Shown: in pieces, positions 8,489 through 16,532 of the stretch | Layout: each line of letters opens with the position of its first letter | Position numbering within the stretch: the first letter of the stretch is position 1 | NCBI GenBank assembly: GCA_023437485.1 | Contig: JAEZGB010000055.1 | Location: forward strand, 1 to 19,237 | Reading direction: 5' to 3' | From: Bacteroidota bacterium | Lineage (GTDB): Bacteria > Bacteroidota > Bacteroidia > Flavobacteriales > Flavobacteriaceae | DNA: 19,237 nt | Translations under genes and position numbers: made by a program | Notes under the pieces: model-generated | Seen by the model: the letters and a program-made list of their open reading frames with translations, nothing else | Told to the model about the DNA's origin: nothing | The model's database searches: none

Positions 8489-8516
8489 TTTCAGCTTTCA
8501 GCCATCAGCTTTCAGC
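8489..8516. repeat. Heptamer tandem repeat, four units, in the ftsW leader
   Basis: Four contiguous 7-bp units on the plus strand: TTTCAGC (8489), TTTCAGC (8496), CATCAGC (8503) and TTTCAGC (8510). On the transcribed strand this reads GCTGAAA GCTGATG GCTGAAA GCTGAAA, starting 38 nt and ending 11 nt before the ftsW ATG. It occupies the place of the ribosome-binding leader, so changes in copy number could shift spacing or structure there. No function is shown. Confidence 0.85.
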
Positions 8517-8564
8517 TTGTTTTAGATAATCGATTAACTTAATAGGTCAGTTGTGAAATTGGTA

Positions 8565-8763
8565 ATTTAGCGTCACTATGTTCTGCTCCGCTCGCCCTTT
8601 ATACTCGGCTTCTCATTTAACTTCGCTTCGTCCCGGGCCCTCATTTCCATTTCCTAATTTAACTCCGCTATCGCTCCGTTCCGTTCGGCTGTGCCTCGGG
8701 TCCTAATTTTCAAATCTTCAAATTTTCACCCGAGCCCGTAGGGCGAACTGAGCGAAGCTAAAT
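8565..8763. repeat. Dispersed 13-mer repeat family in the murD-ftsW gap (three direct, one inverted)
   Basis: The gap 8479-8774 contains no gene. Instead, four copies of a 13-mer close to ATTTAACTTCGCT occur: ATTTAGCGTCACT at 8565, ATTTAACTTCGCT at 8615, ATTTAACTCCGCT at 8657, and an inverted copy whose reverse complement is ATTTAGCTTCGCT at 8751-8763. Each is followed by a similar GC-rich stretch ending near CTCGG or CCGGG. The third and the inverted copy form a large imperfect hairpin, with CTCGGGT (8695-8701) against ACCCGAG (8728-8734) and GTTCG against CGAAC further out. This looks like an intergenic repeat element, perhaps one of a genome-wide family; that is inference. Confidence 0.75.
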
Positions 8764-8772
8764 CTTCAAATT
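8712..8772. repeat. 13-bp direct repeats flanking the inverted repeat copy
   Basis: AAATCTTCAAATT occurs exactly twice, at 8712-8724 and 8760-8772, bracketing a ~35-nt segment that contains the inverted copy of the gap's 13-mer family. The second repeat ends 2 nt before the murD stop codon on the plus-strand coordinate. The arrangement resembles an insertion with a target duplication or a simple slippage product; the sequence alone cannot decide. Confidence 0.7.
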
Positions 8773-8774
8773 CT

Positions 8775-10109
8775 TCACAGATTCTGAACCGCCATCTTAA
8801 ACTTCCTCCCCCTGTCTTCATAATTTTCAAACAGGTCAAATGATGCGCACGCCGGCGACAGCAATACTACGTCCCCTTTTTCCGAGAGGCGCGATGACAT
8901 CTTCACCGCATCGTCCATGCTTTGGACCTCGATCATCACATCGACCACATTGCCAAAAGCGTCGATGATTTTCTTGTTGTCAACCCCCAGGCACACAATG
9001 GCTTTTACCTTTTCCCGGACCAGGGGCATGAGCTCGGAATAATCGTTTCCTTTGTCCACGCCGCCCACGATCCAAACCACCGGAGCGTTCATCGAGTCAA
9101 GCGCAAAAAATGTGGCATTCACGTTGGTCGCTTTGGAATCATTGATGTATTGCACATTCTGGATCTTCAGCACTTTTTCCAATCTGTGCTCCACTCCCTG
9201 AAAATTCGACAGGCTTTCACGAATGGTCGCCTTGCGGATTCCCATTAGTTTTGCAACCGATGCCGCGGCCATCGCATTCTTCAAATTGTGCTTGCCTTCA
9301 AGCGCGATGTGCTCGGTTTCCATGATGAATTCTTCGTCGTTGATGTGGATTTCCATTGTGTTTTGTTTTAGGTATGCTCCCTTTTCAAATTCCCGGGTCA
9401 GGGAAAAGGGTATTAATTGGGCTTTGGTTTTGTTCTTTTCAAGCCAGGCCGAAATTGCCTGATCATCGGCGTCATATATCAGGCTGTCCGATTCATTTTG
9501 GTTCATCGTGATCCTGAATTTGGCATCGATGTAATTCTCATATTTATAATCATACCGGTCCAGGTGGTCGGGGCTGATGTTGGTGATGATCGCGATGTCA
9601 GGCCTGTAACTGACAATTCCGTCAAGCTGGAAGCTGCTGAGTTCCAGGACATACACGTCGAATTTCCCTTCGGCAACCTGCCAGGCGAAGCTCTTGCCAA
9701 TGTTTCCGCCCAGGCCTACGTTTAGCCCGGCCGTCTTCAGGATGTGATAGACCAGGCTTGTGGTGGTGGTTTTTCCATTGCTTCCGGTGATTCCGATGGT
9801 CCTGGCGCCCGTAAATTTTGACGCGAACTCAATTTCTGAAATAATCGGAATGCCCGCCTGCGCGATTTTTTGAACAATGCCCGTCCTGTCAGGGATTCCA
9901 GGGCTTTTCATGACCACGTCGGCTTTGAGAATCTTTTTTTCGTTATGCGATTCTTCTTCCCACTTTATGCCGTTGATCAACAGGATTTCCTTGTATGAAT
10001 CCTTGATCTTGCCGGCATCTGACAGGAAAACCTCGTAACCTTCCTTCTTACCCAGGATCGCGGTCCCCACGCCACTTTCGCCTCCGCCCAAAATCACCAG
10101 TCTTTTCAT
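8775..10109 (-). CDS. murD: UDP-MurNAc-L-alanine--D-glutamate ligase MurD
   Basis: A cytoplasmic Mur ligase (EC 6.3.2.9) that adds D-Glu to UDP-MurNAc-L-Ala. The N-terminal Rossmann-like motif ILGGGESGVGTA is at about 6-17, SPGIP near 69, and the ATP loop GSNGKTTTT at 109-117. The MurD block ELSSFQLD, then TNISPDHLDRY, EGKHNLKN and GVEHRLE follow. The C-terminal domain has NDSKATN, a MurD hallmark, and ends LLSPACASFDLFENYEDRG, also typical. The length of 444 residues is normal. The ATG at 10109 abuts the mraY TAA stop without spacer. Downstream lies the repeat-filled gap before ftsW. Confidence 0.97.
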   Translation of the reverse strand: MKRLVILGGGESGVGTAILGKKEGYEVFLSDAGKIKDSYKEILLINGIKWEEESHNEKKILKADVVMKSPGIPDRTGIVQKIAQAGIPIISEIEFASKFTGARTIGITGSNGKTTTTSLVYHILKTAGLNVGLGGNIGKSFAWQVAEGKFDVYVLELSSFQLDGIVSYRPDIAIITNISPDHLDRYDYKYENYIDAKFRITMNQNESDSLIYDADDQAISAWLEKNKTKAQLIPFSLTREFEKGAYLKQNTMEIHINDEEFIMETEHIALEGKHNLKNAMAAASVAKLMGIRKATIRESLSNFQGVEHRLEKVLKIQNVQYINDSKATNVNATFFALDSMNAPVVWIVGGVDKGNDYSELMPLVREKVKAIVCLGVDNKKIIDAFGNVVDVMIEVQSMDDAVKMSSRLSEKGDVVLLSPACASFDLFENYEDRGRKFKMAVQNL

Positions 10110-11339
10110 TTACCTGAGTTTAAGGGTTACGATTGATAAAATGGCCAGCAAGATTCCGACGATCCAAAACCGCGTCACGATCTTGCTCTCATGGTAGCCC
10201 TTTTTCTGGTAATGGTGGTGCAACGGCGACATCAGCAGGATCCTCCGGCCTTCGCCGAATCGTTTGCGGGTATATTTGAAGTATGATACCTGGGCCACAA
10301 CCGAGAGGTTCTCGACCAGAAAAATCCCGCACAAAAGCGGAATCAACAATTCCTTGCGCACCGCGATGGCCAGGACCGCGATAACCCCGCCAATGGTGAG
10401 GCTTCCCGTATCGCCCATAAAAACGGCCGCAGGGTATGAGTTGTACCACAAAAATCCGATAAGCGCCCCAACGAATGCCGCGATGTACACCGTCATTTCA
10501 CCCGCGTTGGGGATGTACATGATGTTCAAATAATTTGAAAAAATGATGTTCCCCGAGACGAACGTGAAAATTCCCAGCGCGAGCACCGATATGGCCGAGG
10601 TGCCGGCCGCGAGACCGTCAATACCGTCGGTAAGGTTGGCGCCGTTGGAAACCGCCGTGATGATGAAAATCACGATGGGGATAAAAATCAACCAGGCATA
10701 GTCGCGGTAATCGTCGCCCATCCACCGGAGCGCCTCGGCATAATCCAGTTCATTGTCCTTGAAAAACGGGATGGTAGTCGATGTTGATTTTTCATAAACC
10801 GGCGCTTCGCGTATCACGTTCTCAGTGGTTTCCATCTGGATCGTGGCGCGTTTTGAATCATCCCGCACCGTAACCCCGGGATGGAAATAGAGCACCCAGC
10901 CCACTACGAATCCGAGCCCAACCTGGCCCACGACCTTAAAGATTCCCTTAAGGCCTTTTTTGTCCTTTTTGAAAATTTTGATGTAATCATCCACAAACCC
11001 GATGGTCCCCATCCAAAGCGTGGTCACGATAAGCAGAACGATGTAAATATTATTGAGCTTGGCCAGCAGCAAAACCGGAATCAGGGTGGCCACGATGATA
11101 ATCAGCCCGCCCATGGTAGGGGTACCGGCTTTTTGCGCCTGTCCCTCAAGACCCAGCTCACGGACGGTTTCGCCCACCTGCTGGTTCCTTAAAAAGTTGA
11201 TGATCCGCTTTCCGTAAATGGTCGAGATCATCAAAGACAGCAGCACCGCCAGCCCGGATCGGAAGGTGATGTACTGGAATACACCCGTGCCCGGAATGTC
11301 AAGCGATTTGTCTAGATATTCAAATAAGTAATACAGCAT
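10110..11339 (-). CDS. mraY: Phospho-MurNAc-pentapeptide transferase MraY
   Basis: An integral membrane enzyme (EC 2.7.8.13) that transfers phospho-MurNAc-pentapeptide to undecaprenyl phosphate, forming lipid I. The motif AGTPTMGGL is at 71-79, the active-site DD pair at 117-118 (FVDDYIK), NLTDGIDGLA at 235-244, MGDTGS at 308-313, and the HHH loop (PLHHHYQKKG) at 372-381. Its 409 residues exceed the ~360 of E. coli. The excess is a polar insert at about 153-212, between a membrane helix and the NLTDG region, as commonly seen in Bacteroidota. Start ATG at 11339; it follows murE after 3 nt and abuts murD. murF, which lies between murE and mraY in E. coli, is absent. Confidence 0.97.
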   Translation of the reverse strand: MLYYLFEYLDKSLDIPGTGVFQYITFRSGLAVLLSLMISTIYGKRIINFLRNQQVGETVRELGLEGQAQKAGTPTMGGLIIIVATLIPVLLLAKLNNIYIVLLIVTTLWMGTIGFVDDYIKIFKKDKKGLKGIFKVVGQVGLGFVVGWVLYFHPGVTVRDDSKRATIQMETTENVIREAPVYEKSTSTTIPFFKDNELDYAEALRWMGDDYRDYAWLIFIPIVIFIITAVSNGANLTDGIDGLAAGTSAISVLALGIFTFVSGNIIFSNYLNIMYIPNAGEMTVYIAAFVGALIGFLWYNSYPAAVFMGDTGSLTIGGVIAVLAIAVRKELLIPLLCGIFLVENLSVVAQVSYFKYTRKRFGEGRRILLMSPLHHHYQKKGYHESKIVTRFWIVGILLAILSIVTLKLR

Positions 11340-11342
11340 ACT

Positions 11343-12806
11343 TTATTTATTGAGTTGGGCCAAAAGTTCCCTTACCGTTTCCATATCGTCAAAATCATAT
11401 CGCACGCCCTTGATTTCCTGGTAGGTTTCATGGCCCTTGCCGGCAATCAGGATAATGTCACCCGCCTTGGCCAATTGGCACGCGAGTTTGATTGCCTGTC
11501 GCCTGTCGGTAATGGCAATGGTGCGGTTATGGTGCTGGGGCTCGACTCCCCTTTCCATATCGGCGATGATATCATCAGGGTCCTCGCTTCGGGGATTGTC
11601 CGATGTCAGGATGAGCTTGTCACTTTTGGATGCGGCAATCTGTGCCATCAGGGGCCTCTTGGCCTTGTCACGGTCACCGCCGCAGCCTACTACAGTAATG
11701 AGCTGTTCATTCCGGGTGCGGATCTCTGAAATGGTTGACAGCACGTTCTCAAGCGCGTCCGGGGTATGCGCGTAATCCACAATGGCGGTCACACGTCCCT
11801 GCGAAACCATGTATTGGAACCTGCCGGAAACGCTTTCCAGTTCCGACAAAAGCCTGAGCACTTCTATCGGCTCCAGGCCCAACTCAACGGCCGTTCCGTA
11901 AATGGCCAGCATATTATAGGCATTAAAGGTTCCGATAAGCTTGACCCAAACCTCATGCTCATTGATTTTGAGCAGGAGCCCGCCTAACTGGCTCTCCAGG
12001 ATTTGCGCCTTGTACTCGGCATATGTCCTGAGCGCATAGGTAAGTTTCCGGGCCCTTGTGTTTTGTAGCATGACCATGCCATTCTTGTCGTCTACGTTAA
12101 CAAGCGCGAAAGCAGTGTGGGGCAGATGGTCAAAAAAGCTCTTCTTGACATCGCGATACTCGGCAAAGCTGCTGTGGTAATCAAGATGATCGTGGGAAAG
12201 GTTGGTAAACACGCCACCGGCAAATTGCAGCCCTTCGGTCCTTTTTTGGTGAACCCCGTGTGAGGAAACTTCCATAAAGCAGTATTCCACGCCCTCCTGG
12301 TTCATTTTGGCCAGATACCGGTTCAGGATAACCGGGTCAGGCGTGGTGTGCGTGGCCTGGTATTCAGTCTCGCCAACCATGATCCTGACCGTAGACAGGA
12401 GCCCCGTTTTATAGCCGGCTTTGGTAAAAAGTTGGTACAGCAATGACGCAACTGTGGTCTTGCCGTTGGTACCGGTCACCCCCACAAGCTTCAGGTTCTG
12501 CGATGGGTTCAGGTAGAAATTTGCGGCCATCATCGCCAATGCCGAGCTGGTATCGCGCACCTGGACGTAAGTCACGCCGGGAGCAATGCTTTCCGGAAGC
12601 GTATCGCAAACAATGGCCACCGCGCCGTTTTGCAACGCGGCCGCAATATAGGCATGCCCGTCAGACTGCGTTCCGCGAATCGCGACAAAAACACAGCCCG
12701 CCGACACCGCGCGCGAGTCAAACACCACGTCATGAACCTGAACGTCGGTATTGCCCTTTACGGCTTCAATCGGAGCTTTGTACAATATGTCCTTGAGTGC
12801 GTTCAC
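11343..12806 (-). CDS. murE: UDP-MurNAc-tripeptide synthetase MurE, meso-DAP type, GTG start
   Basis: A cytoplasmic Mur ligase adding the third residue of the stem peptide. The ATP loop GTNGKTT is at 112-118. HTTPDP, EVSSHG and TNLSHDHLDYH follow, then the C-terminal domain with VDYAHTPDALE, CGGDRDKAKRP and DNPR at 403-406. DNPR is the signature of enzymes that use meso-diaminopimelate (EC 6.3.2.13), in contrast to the lysine type. It ends with the conserved AGKGHETYQ block. The length of 487 residues is normal. The start is GTG at 12806, overlapping the ftsI stop by 4 nt (GTGA); conserved residues begin at once (NALKDILYKA), so a later start is unlikely. Confidence 0.96.
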   Translation of the reverse strand: MNALKDILYKAPIEAVKGNTDVQVHDVVFDSRAVSAGCVFVAIRGTQSDGHAYIAAALQNGAVAIVCDTLPESIAPGVTYVQVRDTSSALAMMAANFYLNPSQNLKLVGVTGTNGKTTVASLLYQLFTKAGYKTGLLSTVRIMVGETEYQATHTTPDPVILNRYLAKMNQEGVEYCFMEVSSHGVHQKRTEGLQFAGGVFTNLSHDHLDYHSSFAEYRDVKKSFFDHLPHTAFALVNVDDKNGMVMLQNTRARKLTYALRTYAEYKAQILESQLGGLLLKINEHEVWVKLIGTFNAYNMLAIYGTAVELGLEPIEVLRLLSELESVSGRFQYMVSQGRVTAIVDYAHTPDALENVLSTISEIRTRNEQLITVVGCGGDRDKAKRPLMAQIAASKSDKLILTSDNPRSEDPDDIIADMERGVEPQHHNRTIAITDRRQAIKLACQLAKAGDIILIAGKGHETYQEIKGVRYDFDDMETVRELLAQLNK

Positions 12807-14803
12807 GATAATTCAATAATGATCAGGTTTCCTTTGCGGAGCACCTCGCCGGGTTTGAGCGATTGCTTGCGGACTTTTCCAATGCCGTTGGCGCGAACCC
12901 GGAGCCCCAGGTTTTCCAGTAAAGCCACAGCGTCCATCCCGGCCATGCCCACGATATTGGGCACCACGGCGTGCTTTCTCTCGGCTACCGAATAGTACTG
13001 CGCAAATTGTTTTTCAAGCTTTGGATCCTTTCGATCCAGGTTTTCAATTTCATTGGTTGACGGCGCGTCGGTAAAGATTTTTTGGGCGATGCGCTTGAAC
13101 ACCGGGCCCGCCACATCGGCGCCGTAATAATTATTCCGCGATGTATTGGGCTCATGCACCACCACGATGCAGGAATACTTGGGTTGATCGGCAGGGAAAT
13201 AGCCAACGAACGATGAAATATAATGCTTTTCGGTACCGCCCTTGGTTCCGTAGTTGGCCTGAGCGGTTCCCGTTTTGCCGGCCATCGGGAAATCTTTTGT
13301 ATAAAGTTTTTTGCCCGTACCGCGAATGACCACGTTGGCCAAAATCGCGCGCACTTTGGCTAGGGTCTCATCTGAACAGATTTTGGGATTGATGACTTCC
13401 TTGTCAAACTTTTTGATGGTGTGGTTCCACTCGCGGATCTCTGACACGAACTGAGGCCTTACCAATTCACCGTCATTGGCCACGGCATTGTAAAACGCAA
13501 GTGTTTGCAGTGGAGTGAGCGACACACCGTATCCAAAGGCCATCCACGGAAGTGAAATTGCGCTCCAATGCTTATCTCCCGGCCGCGGAACGTAGGGTTT
13601 GCCCTCGCCCTGGAACGGCAGTCCCAAAGGTTTGGTAAGTCCGAATTTCTCCAGATGGGCTACAAATTTCTTCGGGTCATCTTTGTAATGATCATAAACC
13701 GCTTGAACCACAACCGTGTTCGACGACAATTCAAAACCCTTTGCCAGCGATATCTTGCCGTGGCCCCCCTCATGAGAATCGCGGACTTTTTTCCCGCTGT
13801 AGGTCACCACACCGCCGCGGGTGTCAAATATGGCACTGGTATCCACCTTTTTGTCTTCAAGCAATGCGATCAGGTCGGCGAGCTTGTATGTAGAGCCCGG
13901 TTCATGCGATTCGGCCACCGCGTAATTGGTGGTTTCGTAGTAAGTGCCGTCATCGGCCCGGCCCAGGTTCGAGATGGCACGCACTTTTCCCGTCCGGGTC
14001 TCCATTACCACGACACAGCCGTGATCGGCTTCATATAGTTCAAGTTGTTTGAGCAATGCGTGGTGCGCGATATCCTGTACATAGACATCAATGGTGGAAA
14101 TGATATCGTATCCGTCCTGAGGCTCCACTTCGTTTTGGTCCCGGATGGGTTTCCACTGCCCTTTTGCAATTTTCTGTTTAAGAACCTTGCCATCCTTTCC
14201 ATTGAGGTATTTGCGGAATGCCCATTCAATCCCCTTGCCGTCATGATTTCCACGAGGGGTAACGCGCTCATAACCAATGGTGCGCTCGGCAATTTTCCCA
14301 ATTGGATGCTCGCGCACGGTTTTCTGTTCAGTGATCATGCCGCCTTTGTAAGCGCCAAGTGAAAACAGTGGGAAGGTTTTCATGCGCATGTACTCGGTGT
14401 ACGACAGGTTTCTTGCCACCAGCATGTAGCGGTTTTTGTTGGCACGTGCCTTTTTGAGCATCGCCTCGTGTTGCCCGGAAGACTTGCCCAGCATCCGCGA
14501 AAGCGAATCGGCCAGCGGGCCAACATACTTGGCAAAATCTTCGTGCCTTGGCGCCACCGCGTCAAAACGGATGTTGTAATTTGGGATCGAGGTGGCCAGC
14601 AGGCTTCCATCGGCCGAATATATATTGCCTTTATTGGCCGGGATCACAAAATTCCGGACCGAACGCTCCTTGGCCAGCGCGCGATACCGGTCACCCTGCA
14701 CCCATTGAATATTGGTGAGCTTGATGGTAATGGCCACCGCGCCCAGGAACATCAGGAACGCGACCAGGTAAATCCTGTATGTGATGTGCTTATCTATTTC
14801 CAT
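12803..14803 (-). CDS. ftsI: Penicillin-binding protein FtsI/SpoVD-like septal transpeptidase with PASTA domain
   Basis: A class B penicillin-binding protein (D,D-transpeptidase, EC 3.4.16.4) that cross-links septal peptidoglycan with FtsW. One transmembrane helix lies at about 10-30. The dimerisation/pedestal region follows (RGNHDGKGIEWAF near 184-196). The transpeptidase domain has the serine motif STYK at 304-307 (S304 nucleophile), SSN at 360-362 and KTGT at 510-513. The C-terminus, about 612-664 (VVPNIVGMAGMDAVALLENLG... onward), is one PASTA domain. Its 666 residues exceed the ~590 of E. coli FtsI, which lacks PASTA. The ATG at 14803 overlaps the ftsL end by 10 nt. Confidence 0.96.
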   Translation of the reverse strand: MEIDKHITYRIYLVAFLMFLGAVAITIKLTNIQWVQGDRYRALAKERSVRNFVIPANKGNIYSADGSLLATSIPNYNIRFDAVAPRHEDFAKYVGPLADSLSRMLGKSSGQHEAMLKKARANKNRYMLVARNLSYTEYMRMKTFPLFSLGAYKGGMITEQKTVREHPIGKIAERTIGYERVTPRGNHDGKGIEWAFRKYLNGKDGKVLKQKIAKGQWKPIRDQNEVEPQDGYDIISTIDVYVQDIAHHALLKQLELYEADHGCVVVMETRTGKVRAISNLGRADDGTYYETTNYAVAESHEPGSTYKLADLIALLEDKKVDTSAIFDTRGGVVTYSGKKVRDSHEGGHGKISLAKGFELSSNTVVVQAVYDHYKDDPKKFVAHLEKFGLTKPLGLPFQGEGKPYVPRPGDKHWSAISLPWMAFGYGVSLTPLQTLAFYNAVANDGELVRPQFVSEIREWNHTIKKFDKEVINPKICSDETLAKVRAILANVVIRGTGKKLYTKDFPMAGKTGTAQANYGTKGGTEKHYISSFVGYFPADQPKYSCIVVVHEPNTSRNNYYGADVAGPVFKRIAQKIFTDAPSTNEIENLDRKDPKLEKQFAQYYSVAERKHAVVPNIVGMAGMDAVALLENLGLRVRANGIGKVRKQSLKPGEVLRKGNLIIIELS

Positions 14804-15141
14804 AGCTTCTCAAAAAAGCCGGGTTGTTTGTGTGACCTTACCATTATTTTTTTTGGCGGGACCGATGACGGATAGATTTGCTTCTCTTCCATTTTTGCCG
14901 ATACCGTTGACTCCATTTTGAGTTTCATCAGTTCTGAACGCCTGTCTACAAATTCTGACCTGAGCTCCTTGACCTGGCTGGTGAGTTTGCCAATCGTGAA
15001 GACTTTTCGTTCGTAATTATTGGTGTTCGCGATCATGATGATGGCCAAAAAAATCAGGAAAACGATGAAACGCCAATTCTTCATCGCGTCTTCGTTGATC
15101 AGGAACCGGGCCTTCAGTATGTCATAAACATTCTGCTTCAT
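14794..15141 (-). CDS. ftsL: FtsL-like small divisome membrane protein
   Basis: A 115-residue bitopic protein. It has an N-terminal cytoplasmic stretch, a transmembrane helix at about 24-38 (FIVFLIFLAIIMIAN), then a periplasmic heptad-like region (about 45-80, VFTIGKLTSQVKELRSEFVD onward) predicted as coiled coil. FtsL normally pairs with FtsB and FtsQ and activates FtsW-FtsI. Sequence conservation is very low in this family; the call rests on topology, size and the fixed place between rsmH and ftsI. Its ATG overlaps the rsmH stop by 4 nt (ATGA). The stop codon is TAG, inside the start region of ftsI. Confidence 0.88.
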   Translation of the reverse strand: MKQNVYDILKARFLINEDAMKNWRFIVFLIFLAIIMIANTNNYERKVFTIGKLTSQVKELRSEFVDRRSELMKLKMESTVSAKMEEKQIYPSSVPPKKIMVRSHKQPGFFEKLWK

Positions 15142-16046
15142 AATTTTTCGGCAACGCGCAATTTGGCGCTGCGTGCCCTGCTGTTTGTGTTTATTTCTTC
15201 ATCTGAAGGGACTGCCATCTTGCCCACGAGTTTGAACGGCACCGAAAAATTCCCAAACATGTCCCGCTCAGGCTCACCTTCAAACATGCCGTTTTTCATG
15301 AATCGCTTCACAAGCCGGTCTTCAAGCGAATGGTAACTCAAAACACTGAGCCTCCCGCCAGGCTTCAGGATTTCCAGGGATTGCTCAAGAAATTCCCTGA
15401 GCGCCTCCATTTCCTGATTGACCTCGATGCGGATGGACTGATATATCATCGCCATGAACTTGTTCCCCTTATGGGCCGGGAACAGCCGTGACACGACTGA
15501 TTTGAGCTGTTCGGTGTTGCGAATGGGAACCTGCGTGCGAGCCTCGACAATAACCCGGGCAATAACCGGCGCGTTGCGCAGCTCACCGTAATCGGCAAAA
15601 ATCCGCCGGAGATTGGCCTCGTCGTATTCATTCACCACGCGGTAGGCATCGAGCTTGTTCTTCTTGCTCATCCGCATGTCCAGCGCGCCGTCAAAACGGG
15701 TGGAAAACCCGCGTTCGGCCACGTCGAATTGATGCGATGATACGCCAAGGTCAGCCAGGACGCCATCTACCTGCCGCACATTGTGAAAACGAAGAAAGCG
15801 CTTGAGGTACCGGAAATTCTCCGGGATCAGCGTGAACCGCGGGTCGTCAAGGGCATTGGCCTGCGCATCCTCATCCTGATCAAAGGCAAACAGCCTCCCG
15901 TCAGGGCCAAGCCTGCGCAGTATTTCACGCGAGTGCCCCCCTCCGCCAAAGGTGACGTCAACGTAAGTGCCGGCCGGGTCAATGTTGAGCCCGTCAACGG
16001 TTTCGCGAAGCATTACGGGGTTATGATATTCCATTGCCGCCGTCAT
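15138..16046 (-). CDS. rsmH: 16S rRNA (cytosine(1402)-N(4))-methyltransferase RsmH (MraW)
   Basis: An S-adenosylmethionine-dependent enzyme (EC 2.1.1.199) that methylates N4 of C1402 in the ribosomal decoding centre. The family opening EYHNPVML is at 6-13, the SAM loop DVTFGGGGHSREIL at 30-43, DQDEDA near 56, and ADLGVSSHQFD near 98. RGFSTRFDGALDMRM, then LSYHSLEDRLVKRF and a C-terminal SRARSAKLRVAEK follow. The length of 302 residues is normal. The start is taken at ATG 16046 (MTAAMEYH), which overlaps mraZ by 26 nt. The second ATG at 16034, where conservation begins, is a possible alternative. Confidence 0.96.
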   Translation of the reverse strand: MTAAMEYHNPVMLRETVDGLNIDPAGTYVDVTFGGGGHSREILRRLGPDGRLFAFDQDEDAQANALDDPRFTLIPENFRYLKRFLRFHNVRQVDGVLADLGVSSHQFDVAERGFSTRFDGALDMRMSKKNKLDAYRVVNEYDEANLRRIFADYGELRNAPVIARVIVEARTQVPIRNTEQLKSVVSRLFPAHKGNKFMAMIYQSIRIEVNQEMEALREFLEQSLEILKPGGRLSVLSYHSLEDRLVKRFMKNGMFEGEPERDMFGNFSVPFKLVGKMAVPSDEEINTNSRARSAKLRVAEKL

Positions 16047-16494
16047 TTACCTGTCCCATTACATCCTCAGCCAAGTCGGCAAAATCGACGACCGTATCAT
16101 CGATCGCTTTTTCATAAAGGTCCTTGTCCCATATCTCGATGATGTTAACTGCCGATGACAGCACAACATCCTTTGAGATCGAAGCAAAGCTTGTAAGATC
16201 TTTGGGGATCAACAACCGCCCGAGCGCGTCGATCTCCACTACTTTCACCCCGGCTGTAAAGCGTCGGATGAAATCGTTGTTCTTCTTGACGAAGCGGTTG
16301 AGCCCGTTGATCTTTTGCATCATCAGATTCCACTCCTTCATCGGGTATAACTCAAGGCATTGCTGGAAAACCGAACGCTTCAGGACAAAGCCATCAGCCA
16401 GTGATGCCGACACCTGCTTTTTGAGCGGCGCAGGGATCATCAGGCGCCCCTTGGCGTCGACTTTGCACTCATATGTCCCGATTATTGATTCCAA
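16021..16494 (-). CDS. mraZ: MraZ, dcw operon transcription regulator, likely TTG start
   Basis: A small DNA-binding regulator with two SpoVT/AbrB-type half-domains, which assembles into rings and represses its own promoter in characterised bacteria. The first DxxGR motif is DAKGR at 13-17 (IIGTYECKVDAKGRLMIP) and the second DALGR at 89-93 (VVEIDALGRLLIP). The frame extends to an ATG at 16536, but that lies within the GTGG operator array and upstream of the -7 promoter box. The conserved sequence begins at ESIIGTYECK, directly after a TTG at 16494-16492, giving 157 residues. I therefore choose TTG; this is inference. It is the first gene of the minus-strand operon and overlaps rsmH. Confidence 0.93.
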   Translation of the reverse strand: MESIIGTYECKVDAKGRLMIPAPLKKQVSASLADGFVLKRSVFQQCLELYPMKEWNLMMQKINGLNRFVKKNNDFIRRFTAGVKVVEIDALGRLLIPKDLTSFASISKDVVLSSAVNIIEIWDKDLYEKAIDDTVVDFADLAEDVMGQVNDGGNGIS

Positions 16495-16512
16495 ATTGCC
16501 TTGTGTTAGTGG

Positions 16513-16520
16513 CAAAAATA
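16513..16520 (-). promoter_or_regulatory. -7 promoter box of the mraZ/dcw operon
   Basis: The minus strand reads TATTTTTG, an exact match to the Bacteroidota -7 consensus TAnnTTTG, ending 18 nt before the proposed TTG start of mraZ. The nearest well-placed TTG for the -33 box (16548-16546) gives a 25-nt spacer, slightly longer than usual. It sits inside the GTGG array, so bound MraZ would cover the promoter. Confidence 0.6.
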
Positions 16521-16532
16521 TAAAACAAATTA

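Noticed and set aside
8565..8763. Short CRISPR-like array in the murD-ftsW gap
   Set aside because: The copies are degenerate, of mixed orientation and unevenly spaced, the repeat is only 13 nt, and no cas gene is near.
8479..8774. A small gene or RNA in the murD-ftsW gap
   Set aside because: No open frame with a credible start and no T-run after the hairpin; the sequence is explained by repeats.
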